Below are positions 44,001 to 55,700 of a stretch of 64,000 nucleotides of DNA, piece after piece. Every line of letters begins with the position of its first letter. Positions within the stretch are counted from its first letter, which is position 1. The stretch comes from Liquidambar formosana (Eukaryota; Streptophyta; Magnoliopsida; Saxifragales; Altingiaceae), in NCBI GenBank assembly GCA_039720395.1, contig CM077826.1:14875962-14939961 (forward strand), read 5' to 3'. The translations under genes were made by a program, and so were the position numbers. The notes under the pieces are model-generated. The model was not told where the DNA came from. It searched no databases and saw only the letters and a list, made by a program, of their open reading frames with translations.

Positions 44001-46727
44001 CACAAAATTTTTCCATCGAATGGCTAATGCGCATAACCGGAGAAACTTTATTGGAAAGCTTTGGGTGGACGGCATGGAATTTGAGGATCCTAGAGAGACT
44101 ACAGATTCAATAGTTGCATTTTATTATAACCTCTTCCAAGAAGAGGTAGCTGTGAGGCTGCTGATGGATGGGATGGAGTTTAACGTCATTAGTAGGGAGG
44201 AAGCAGACTGGTTGGAGTGTGCGTGGGGGGAAGAAGAAGTCTGGGAGGTAGTTAAAAGTCTGGATGGAGATAAAGCACTAGGCCTGATGGTTTTACTATG
44301 GCGTTTTACCAAAATTGCTGGGGAGTTATTAACAAAGATTTGTTGGATTTGTTGCATGATTTTTTTGAGAATGGCTTTCTTGAGAATAGTCTCAATGCCA
44401 CTTTTGTTGCTCTCATTCCAAATAAGGGGGATGCTTTTGATATTCGTGATTATCGTCCTCTTAGTTTACTGGGAAGTGTGTACAAGATTATTTCTAAACT
44501 TTTGGTGGTTAGGCTAAAAAATGTTGTTGGTAAGGTGGTTTCTCAGTCTCAAAATGCTTTTGTGGGGGATAGGTAAATTCTTGATGTAGTGTTGATTACT
44601 AATGAATGTGTGGATTCTTGAATAAGGTTAGGCTTACCCGGGATTATTTGTAAGCTTGATATCGGAAAGGCATATGACCATGTGAATTGGAATTTCCTAA
44701 TCTATCTCTTGGAGAGGATGGGGTTTGGGGAGAAATTGAGGAAATGGATTGAGGTTTTTATCTCCACTACATCTTTCTCAATGTTGGTCAATGGTAGTCC
44801 TCATGGTTTCTTTAGGACTTCCAAAGGGTTGAGGCAAGGTGATCCTTTATCTCCTTTCCTATTTATCATTGTGATGGAAGCTTTCACTAGGATGCTGAGT
44901 CGCGCTGTGGAGGGTCATTTCTTGAAGGGTTTTGAGGTGAATGGTAGGGGTCATGATGGAGGGTCTATTTCTCACCTGTTATATGCTGACGATACAATTG
45001 TTTTTTGTGATGCGTCTGAATCACATCTTCGGTATCTCAGAAATATTTTGCTTTGTTTTGAAGTTGTCTCGGGGCTTAAGATCAACCTGTCAAAGAGTGA
45101 GATTATTAGGGTGGGGGATGGGGTGAATCTTGAGGCACTTGCTGGTAACTTGGATTGTACAGTTGGTGCGTTACCGACCTCTTATCTTGGTTTACTATTG
45201 GGTATGAGTTACAACAATTTAGTGTTGTGGGCCCCTGTTATCGAGAGATTTGAGAACAGGTTGAGTAGTTGGAAAAAGGGTTATTTGTCAAAAGGGGGCA
45301 AGGTTACTTTGATCAAGAGCACTTTGTCAAGCATGCTGACATATTTTATGTCTCTCTTCAAAATTCCAGTTGCTGTGGCTAATAGACTGGATAAGTTACA
45401 AAGGGATTTTTTATGGGAAGGGATGAGGGGGAAAAAGAAAATCCATTTGGTTGACTAGAAGACTATTTGCTCGCCAAAAGAGGTAGGGGGGTTGGGTATC
45501 AGGAATTTGAAGACAATGAACAAGGCCTTGCTGGGTAAGTGGTTGTGGAGATTTGCTACTCAAAAAGAAGCTCTATGGAGAAAAGTGGTGGGGTGGAAAT
45601 ATGGGATGGTTGAAGGGAATTGAAAACAATGGAGGTCAGAGGCACGTATGGGGTGGGAGTTTGGAAGTATATTAGCAAAGGTTGGGAGGATTGGGTGAAA
45701 GAGATTTTCTTTAGGGTAGGGGATGGTCATTCGATTAGGTTCTGGGAAGATGTGTGGTGTGGGGGTCACACTCTTAAGGAGGATTTTCCTTTTCTTTTTG
45801 AGCTGGCTTTGAATAAAGATGCTTGGGTGGCGGACTATTTGGTTTGGGGCAATGATTCTCACTCTTGGAATGTTGCTTTTGGTAGGAATTTTCAAGATTG
45901 GGAGCTTGATGATGTTTTTTCTTTCCTAGGGAGAATTTATGATACAAAGATTTACAGGGGGGAGTTGGATCAGATTATGTGGAAGGGAGGTAGAAGAGGG
46001 GAATTCTCTGTCAAACACTATTTTAAGTCTTTGATGGGGACAGCTGGTGTTAGATTCCCTGCCAGTCACACTTGGGTCCAAAGTGTGTTTTTTTACGTGG
46101 ACTGCTTGTTGGGGGAAGTGTCTCACCATGGACAATTTGCAGAGAAGAGGTTTTCATCTGCCTAACTGGTGTGTTCTGTGCAAAAAAGACAGGGAGACTG
46201 TAGATCACTTGCTGATTCATTGTGAAGTGACTTATAAGCTTTGGGTGTTTTGCCTTGGTTTGTTTGGGATGTATTGGATCATGCCTAAGGGAGTTTTCGA
46301 GCTTGTGGCGTCCTGGAGGGGTAGTAGTCGAAACAAGGTAGCTTTAAGGATGTGGAGGGTAGTTCCACATGTTATTTTTTGGACCGTGTGGAGACAGCAC
46401 AACAATAGAGTTTTTAATGACAAGGAAGACACGGTCACAGGGCTTACATTTCTTATTGCTGACTCGATTTTTGCTTGGGGTGATACGACGAATTTTTGCT
46501 TGCGGAAGCCCCTCACTGATTTTTTGTGTAGTCTAACCCTTTAGGTTCTATGTATACTGCCTGTGTACAGGGGCCGTTGGTCCTCTTTTGGTATTCTTGC
46601 ACTTTGTGTATTGTATCCTTGCACCTCTAGTGCTTTTTGTTAATACTATTTACCTTATCAAAAAAAAATAAAAAAACAAGTACAACAAACTCCTATCACA
46701 CCCAACACCCACCCCCCCCCCCCCCCC

Positions 46728-46759
<32 letters not shown>

Positions 46760-49700
46760 ACATAGGAAAAAAGACACTACCGAAACAGTAGCTGAGAATC
46801 ATCAATAGTAACATGATAATGTGCTATTCATTTATAAAATGATTAGATAAATAACAAAAAATGTCCTACCTGATACGATTTGGTACTGTAACTTTAATTG
46901 TGAATAAGTGGTCACCCCGTATTGATGGTTTGTTCAGTTTCGGTGCACCTTTCTTTGCCAAGACAAGAACATCCCCAGGTTGAGTACCTGGTGGAATCTG
47001 TAGTTCGGTAATCCCCTCAACTGTCTTGACCTGCTTCAATGCTAGCAATTTGTTAATCGATAGCATACACAATATTTAGAGAGAAATTTCAATAAATCTG
47101 CACTCAAAGACTATTAATTTAAAGAGCTCTTAATGTTGGCAAAGTGAATCTGCATAGATAGATGAATCAAATTAGTGTCTTTCCAGAACTCAAAAGGGAA
47201 GTGACGGCATGTTACAACCAAGGACTAAAATATCGCGATATATCGACGATATATCGCGATATATCGTTGTATCGGTGCTCAACGAAACAACATTTACATG
47301 CGATATTATAAAATTCTGAGAAAAACACAATATCGTCGATATATCGCGATATATCGACGATATATCTTCTGTTTTAAATTTCGTCCAAATTCTGCTATTT
47401 ATCGTCGACTTATCGTGGATATATCGTCGATATATCGACGATATCGACACATGATTCTATATCGTTTGTCCAGCTTCTTCTTTTCCTGTTGCTGGTGCTG
47501 TCCTCCTCCATTATTAGGCTCTCTTTTGCTGTTGCTGGTCATTGTTCACGTGAAATGTGAAAAGTTTCCTTAATTGCTTTGCTTTTGGTCATTTTTCCAA
47601 GATGCTTGCAGGAGTTGCAGCCTTTTCTTTGGCTGTATGCATGAGTTTTTCTCCATTATTAGTGCAATACAGCACTCCTTCAAATTTTTGTTTAGTGCTC
47701 TGCTGTTAGTGCTTTTTCCAGATGCTTGCAGCCTTTTTTTTGGCTGTTTGGTTGTGGTTTTCCTCAATTATTAGTGCTCCCTTTCACGTGAAATGTGAAA
47801 TATAGCACTCTTTAATTCAAAGCTCCATCCTTTAGTGCTCTGCTAGTGGGGTCATTTTTCCAGATGCTTGAAGATGCTTTCTTTGGCTATTTGCTTGTGC
47901 TTTTCCTCCATTATTAGTGCTCCCTTTCACGTGAAATGTGAAATACAGCATTCCATCCTTCTTCAATCACTTCATTCCCACTATAACTCTATAAGTGAAG
48001 CTGTGAAGTGAGTTGTGATTTCTAAACAAAGGAGGCAAGGAGCAAAGAAGAAGTTGAGAAAAATCAAAAGAAGTTGAGAAGATCAAAAGAAACAGAGAAG
48101 AAAGCAAGTAGCAGACTAGCAGAGTAGCAGGCAACATTAAACAGATAGTGCATTAAACCATTAATTGAAGACTTGAAGGTTATATAATTTATATTATGTT
48201 CATTACTTAATTTATATAATGTGCCTAACGAACTTTGTTCCTTTTTTTATAATCCCGTAGACAGTAATAAATTTATAATCCCTTAGACAGTTATTCATAA
48301 ATCATAATTCATAATTTCTTATTATTTCAATTATTATTTATATAGTTAACAAGTGTTCTAATTAATTTGTGTATGTAAATAATAATGGTTAGTAAGCTAT
48401 TAGCTCGTCCAAATTAATTTATTCTTATACACGTACTGATTAAGTGATTATACAACTTATACATTCCTAACAACTTGATCATAATGTGGGACTTTCTAGT
48501 TGGTGGACGAGTTACTTATTTATTTATTTTTATTTAAAAAAAAAAACTAACATGGCAGTATGGCACTATGTTGGAGATTAAATATACATATATATTTATA
48601 TACTTATACTTATACACTTATACACTTATATGGTTATATTACTTATATACAATTATAAGATTTGTCCTAAAGTTATAAATTTATAATCCCTTAGACAATA
48701 ATTTATAAATCATAATTCATAAATTCTTATTATTACAATTATTATATAGTTAATTAGTTATATACTTATATGTGTTACACTTTGGAAAGTATTCAAATTA
48801 ATTAGTCTAGGAAATAATAATGGTTGGTAAGCTATTAGCTCGTCCAAATTAATTTATTCTTATACACGTACTAATTATATAACTTATACAGTTATACTTA
48901 ATTATTTATATACTTATATAGATATAGTTAAATAAAATTATGAGAATTGTCTTAAAGTAAATCATAATTCATAATTTCTTATTATTTCAATTATTATATA
49001 GTTAATTAGTTATATCATTATATAGTTATATACTTATATGTTTTACAAGTGCTCAAATTAATTTGTCTACGAAATAATAATGGTTAGTAAGCTATTAATT
49101 CGTCCAATTTAATTTATTCTTATACACGTACTAATTATATAACTTATACAGTTATACTTAATTATTTATACACTTATATAGACATAGTTAAATAAAATTA
49201 TGAGAATTGTCTTAAAGTAAATCATAATTCATAATTTCTTATTATTTCAATTATTATATAGTTAATTAGTTATATCATTATATAGTTATATACTTATATG
49301 TTTTACAAGTGCTCAAATTAATTTGTCTACGAAATAATAATGGTTAGTAAGCTATTAACTCGTCCAAATAATTTATTCTTATACACGTACTGATTATACA
49401 ACTTATATTTAATTACTTATACACTTATATAGTTATATAGTACGTTATATACTTATATACAATTATGAGATTTGCAGTTGTATTCTTTTAGTAAAAGATG
49501 GCAAGGAAGAGTGTTGATCCTGTATGGGAACATGGGAGTCGTTTGGAAGGTACAGTAGGTGGTATCAAATGTAAGTATTGTCAAAAGACATGGAAGAGTG
49601 GTGGGGCGACGCGGCTTAAATACCATTTATTGGGGTCAAATCCAAAAAATAATATAGCAGCTTGCAACAATGTGCCTTCAGAGGTGAAAGATGAGATGTA

Positions 49701-52700
49701 TCAACTTTTGACGGGGAAAGCTACAGCAAAGGAAGCAAAGGCAAGGAGAGATTCAAATGTTAGACAAATGTTAAAGGGTGGTATATTAGAATCCCAATCA
49801 GATGATGCTGATGAAGATGATGATGAGGACATCATGATGTACCCAACAAATTTGGATGCGGAGGAAAGAAGGAACTATAAAAAAGCCTACCGTGCCTCAA
49901 AGGCTAGTGAATGGGAGGAAGAGCAACGGAGAAAATTCCAATCAGAGGCTGGTTTTGGAAGTTCTGGTGCTGGTGGCTCAGGTACTGGTAGAAGTAAAGG
50001 CAAAGGACCAATGCCTCCACTTAAACGTAGTTAAAACGTTCGGGTGCCAGAAACTCATATCCCCTCCGTTCCTTCTCTGTATAAAAATTATACAGCACAA
50101 TCAAGGCAAAGGACTATTAAGGATGCTTTTAGTAAAGGCAAGATAAAGGAGGGTTTAGGTAGATTAGTTGCAAAATTCTTTATACATGAGAATGTCCCGC
50201 CTGAGAAGGCCGCCTCCCATCACTTCAAAAATATGATTGCTGGAGCTCAGAATTCTGGAACAGGCGTTAATCCTCCTTCCCCGTATGAGATTAGAACTAA
50301 ATATCTTGATATGGAGGTAATTACTAATTTAATTCAAAATATTAGTATTTATTCATTATTAAGTTTTATTTATGATCTTTTAATTTTTTTTATGTGATTT
50401 TACTTAAATTATATTTCATCTCACAGGTGGAAAAGATGAATAAATACGTTGCACAGATAAAGCCAATGTGGAAGACATATGGCTGCACCATTATGTGTGA
50501 TGGATGGACAGGTCCAACAAAATTGTCCATCATCAACTTTATGGTATATTGTAAAGGAAAGACAGTTTTTTTGAAATCGGTGGATGCTTCGAATAAAATT
50601 AAGGACCATAAGTATATTTATACTTTGATGAGAAATGTCGTGCAATCAATTGGTAGCAAAAATATTGTCCAGCTAGTGACTGATAATGGCAGCAATTATA
50701 AGAAAGCGGGGCAACTGTTAATGGAAAAGTATAATTTATACTGGACACCCTGCGCTGCTCATTGCATCGACCTCATATTTGAGAGGATTGCTGCTAAAAA
50801 AGGTGTTAAAGAGGTGATCACGGAAGGGAGGATGATCACAAACTTTATATACAACCACAGTTGGTTGTTGGCACAAATGAGAGCATGTTGTGGAGGAGAT
50901 ATTGTGCGACCAGGTGCCACTCGGTTTGCCACAAATTATATTGCACTCGACAGCCTATTAAAGAAAAAAGGGGGCTTGAAAACCTTGTTCACCTCTGATG
51001 AATGGAATGAACATCCACTGAATAGAACGCAAATAGGCCGTCACGTTGAATCACTTATTCTAAACCATACTTTCTTGGCTAGGGTTACAAAAGTATGTGG
51101 TATTTATGAGCCTCTTTACCGATTGTTGCGCACTGTTGATAGTGAGGTATTCCCAACCTTGGGTGTAGTATATCAAGCGTTCCAAGTAATGAAAGAGACC
51201 CTCCTATCATCTAATCGGAATGTGGAATGGGTCTTAAAAGCCATAAAGGAGCGCTGGGACAAATCAATCGATCATCCTTTATTGTCGGCGGGTATAATTT
51301 ATACATTATAAATTTCTACGTTAAATTCCTATATCTAAAATTATAGAAAATAATTTATATATGTTATTTGATATTTTTTATTTGTTAGTTTGTTACACAC
51401 TTACACCACACAAAGTGAAACTAATTAAATTGTATATTTGTGTTTGACATGAATGCTAGCATACTACCTAAACCCAAAGTATCAATACAAGAATAACATT
51501 AGTCACAACCAAAACTTGACTAATGCAGTGCTTGAGGTCTTCCAAAAGTTGGAACCAAACTCTGACAGGGGTGGAGAGATTGGAAATGAGGTAATACAAC
51601 AACAATAACTATCAAAGTTTATATTTTAATATTTATTCTATTTAATCACTGATGAAAAGGTTGCACTTGTAGATTATAATGTTTCGAGAAGCGAGGGGTA
51701 AATTTGGAGAGAGACTCGCAATTGCATCAAGAGAAAGCATGACAGCTGGTGCGTATAGAACTATATAGACTACTAACAAATTTGTTAACTTATAAATTTT
51801 AAAATTATAAATATAAAATTAATAGTTTCATTTTATTATGGGCAGCTGACTGGTGGGATATGTATGGGGTTTCTGCTCCAACATTGAGGGGATTGGCAAT
51901 GAAGATATTGTCACAAACATGCTCCTCTTCAGCTTGTGAAAGGAACTGGAGCACGTTTTCCCTAATACATACAAAGCAGCGCAATCGACTAGCGTACGAA
52001 AGGCTCGAAAAGCTAGTCTTTTGTTATTACAACATGAGGTTGAGGGTCAGAGATATGGAAGCTGAGATGGAAAATGCAGCAGAGTTAGAGCCTCTAAATC
52101 TGCTTGATATATCAGTCGAATTAGAAGAGGAGAATGAGAATCCTCTTTACGAGTGGATTAGGCCCTCACATATGGATGGGCCAGATGGTGAACCTGATCC
52201 AAAGGTGGCAGAAGAAGCTCAAAACCTCGAGATTGACGTCGACAGAGTTATATCTGAGGAGGTTTTATCAAGCGAAGATGCAATGAGAACAGACTCGGTG
52301 CATTCTAAGTCTTCTGACTCTTCTGACACTAATACTGGAGGTGGGGATAGTGATGGAGATGATGATGGGGACGATGGAAGAGGGGGTGGAAATTATGGAG
52401 CTGGAGCTAGTCCGAGGCCATTATTGAGTCCTTTTTCTTGTGAAGCGGATTTCACACATGCGACACAGGATGAGGACCATGGCTCTAGGAGAGCAGGGCC
52501 AGGTATCAGGGCAATAGGCAAACATTATTCGAGGAGAAAACGGGGACAAAACACAAGCAGCCAACAAGATGTAGATTCCCTTTCCTCGAACTTCGAGTCT
52601 ATGAGTATAGGATCACAACAAAGTCATTTTGGCTATGGAACAGACTCGAGCCAAGATACCTATCCCCATCAACAAGTCCAACCTGTGCCATATCAGTCAT

Positions 52701-55700
52701 ACAACTCATATGAGATGGGCCACTATAACACTGATCCCTCAGGGGCATATATCTATGGACAACAATATCCATATCAACAACCAATTGATTATATGCCCAA
52801 TCCATACTCAATGTATCCATCAGTCCCACCGCAAACAAATGAAGAAGCTCCTGAGACTGAACCACAAGATTTGCCACCAATGGGAATCCTACGGCATTGT
52901 TCTGCTGATGAATATGACCGCCATCTACAGAATTATTTGCTCAATTATGCTAATTATATGAAATGGCCAACCTATTGTCGTAATATTACCAATATGGAAA
53001 GGCAGAATAGGGATAGAAATGATGATTTTGAACCACCAAGGAGCTCCATGTGGTATTAAACTACTAATGTAACTATGTAAGTATATAAGTGTTTATTGTG
53101 TAAATGATAAATATTTACAAATTTTAATCTCATATGACATTTGGATGTTATATTTGCATGAATTTCTATTATTTATTTTCTCATCGTATCACACTATTTA
53201 TACCCTACACAACACATACTTGTTTTATACACATTTAAATTGCAATTTTTTGATGCTAAAGTGTGTATTATAGTCTAAATCATTGTTTCCCAGAGTTTCA
53301 ATAAAAAATTCCGCGTTTAACACATAATATCCACCATATCTTTAAAACGATATCGATATTGTCGATATATCCAACGATATATCCGATATATCCACATTTT
53401 TGGATCCTCGATATACCCAGCGATATCGATATTAAAGACCTTGGTTACAACCCTACTGACATTATGGTCTTGTGTTGTAATCTACTTGTCTCGCCCGTGT
53501 TGGAGTTCCCAGACTCAGGTCATCAAGTCCTGTTGGCAGCTTTAAAAACCGGGAAAGAAGAGGAGAGAGGGAGAGAGGGGCCTAGCCCAAGGCCTATGGG
53601 AAAGGCTTAGTGGAGACACGTTCCAAGAGTGGGGAGAAACAACCTGATGGTTGTTCCTATAAAAATAGGCAATCAAGAAATTGATTTTTCAGTTTTTCCA
53701 TGCATTTATGCCAGAAGAACCAATATATGATGCTAAGATTGGATCACCTAGATCGGACAGCAATGGTTTGTCCAAGGTAATCACTTCAGCTGCATGAATT
53801 ATGTTGTGGTATTCCCACCAATCTAGACTAGAGCTTATTGTTTCAGTCCTGATATCTGTTGAGCCACATGAAACTCATTTTAAAGAAACTTAAGAACTAG
53901 TACAACGGTTAAGCAATCCTTAGGACTTTAGGAGGCCAAATTATAAGGTGGATCACATGTGAACATCAGAATTAAAGAGTACTGTGCATTATTGAAACAG
54001 GTGTTAGAAAGTATACTCTTGGCAATCTGGTTGGACAGGAACCAAGTGTAGTTTAATCATCACAAATCAGGTCCAGATGCTATCCACTATGCTATCTTGC
54101 ATCCTAATGAGTTTTAGCTTTCATAGTTCATAATATAAAAAGGCATTTTAGATCTGGCGTTTTCACCAAGTAAAGAGAAAGATCACTTGAAGTAAGTAAT
54201 TAAAAACCAGAAGCTTATAGAGAATGGTTACTGGGAACTTTTCCTAAATGAGAAGGTTCTCGATGTTAGGTAAAAACTAGGGAGTTTGAAAGGCCAACCA
54301 AAATCATGCATGAAGTAGCTACTATAACAAAGAAGAAGAAATGCAGGAAGATTAAATCCAGGATTTGAAGCATTTTGGCATCCAGTTCTCTAGAACGCAT
54401 GCTTTAAAGGGGGTGCTAGAAAAAGGCTCTGCACTTGGGGTTTTATATCTAGATTTACAAATTCCCAAAATTTAATGTCAAGTTTAGCCTTGGATCGTCA
54501 ATTTAAACATTCTTTTCCATAAAAAAATTTTACTCCCTAAATTTCTAAATTCTAACAATAACACCAGGATAGTTCAGCGGTCTATGATAAAGCCATAAAG
54601 GATGATGTCAGATTAGCAAGGATAAGTATGTATTCCTGGGTCAATACTCAATATTAGTTGGGACAAGAGTGGTCAATATAGGGCCACATTATTTGTACTT
54701 GACCTCCCTGTCTGTTGGGTAACTAAAATGTAGCTCGTATTATTGGTCAATGTGTATTAGTATTGACATGAAATGGTACACTCACTGTTATAGTACCACA
54801 GTGAAGCTTCCTTTTCCCTCATATTTGATATGTTTAGCTGGGAAGATATAATGACAGGATTAATAAAAGAGGAAGATTTCCCTATGTGAAATCAAAACCT
54901 GATTTGCCAGTGGTACATTTCAGCATTTGGCTAAGACGAAAAATCATTTCTCGATTCACTCTTGTTGAATAGTGCGGCAAGTAAAACCATGCTCAAATTT
55001 TGGACGTCATTAAGCATTAGCCATGAAGGTTCAATCACTGGTATTATTTTCAGCATTTTCCAACAATCCTCCTAGACTAAGATTGCTTGAGGATCTTCCC
55101 CCTGGAGATATTTAGTCCAGGGGATAATGTTGGGAAGTCCAACATCCCACATCGTCTAATTATTGAGTTTATTGGGCCCTCCACCTAATAGCTTAGGCTT
55201 TCAGATTGGAAACTTAACAGAAAGTGAGACTGATAGTCAAACTCTTAAAATGTAAGGTTGAGGCATTAAAAGCACAGGAGAAAAAATTAATTAATAAAGA
55301 ACTAGACCTTGTTGAATAGAAAGCCTCAATCAAAGCGTCAAACAAGAAAAAGCAAACACTGATTTATTTCATCGTCCAAGTAGCGAACACTTAGGCACAA
55401 ATAATTTCATGGTCAACTGAGGCATTAAAAGAAGCCTTGGTCAAAGTGTTGCTTCAAAATCCTCAAAAGCATTGAGAAGAGCAGCGTCGGACCATTGGTC
55501 GATTAGGAATGGGTGAGCAGCATCGGTCATTGCAAGCGGAGAGGAGAGGTGAACAGAATCGGTCGAGTACGAAGCTAGAGGCGTCGATCATCACAGCGAC
55601 GGTGATGATCTCAGTTGGCCGACGTTGGTTACATACCGTCATCATTAGGCTATCGAAATTAAAAATAAATAAAATAAATTATACACGTTGTCGAAAGGGA

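Larger units (their letters stand above)
40350..46671 (+). mobile_element. L1-type LINE retrotransposon, near full length, degenerate
   Basis: A 6.3-kb element lies antisense in the 7.2-kb DnaJ intron between the exons at 46870-47030 and 39592-39683. It is bracketed by an exact 16-bp duplication (AAAAACAAGTACAACA). It has a 5' leader, a gag-like ORF1, an ORF2 with endonuclease, reverse transcriptase and zinc-binding tail, and a 3' end TTACCTTATCAAAAAAAAA. Several frameshifts and stops break both reading frames, so it cannot move by itself. The intact duplication suggests a moderately recent insertion. Confidence 0.92.
47219..53443 (+). mobile_element. hAT DNA transposon, 6225 bp, autonomous-type
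   Basis: It is flanked by exact 8-bp GTTACAAC copies. Terminal inverted repeats are CAAGGACTAAAATATCG and, at the right end, CAAGGTCTTTAATATCG on the complement (14 of 17 match). Both ends carry subterminal arrays of TATCG palindromes. A spliced hAT transposase with a BED zinc finger and C-terminal dimerisation region occupies 49498-53059. The element lies antisense within the 9.4-kb DnaJ intron between exons 56383-56512 and 46870-47030. Confidence 0.93.

Noticed and set aside
47226..47456. CRISPR-like short repeats
   Set aside because: The TATCG units overlap and have no spacers; they are the subterminal repeats of a plant hAT transposon.
50032..50034. Reading the transposase stop as a short intron
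   Set aside because: The frame is the same on both sides of the TAA and there is no donor/acceptor pair that would remove only this region, so a nonsense change is simpler.
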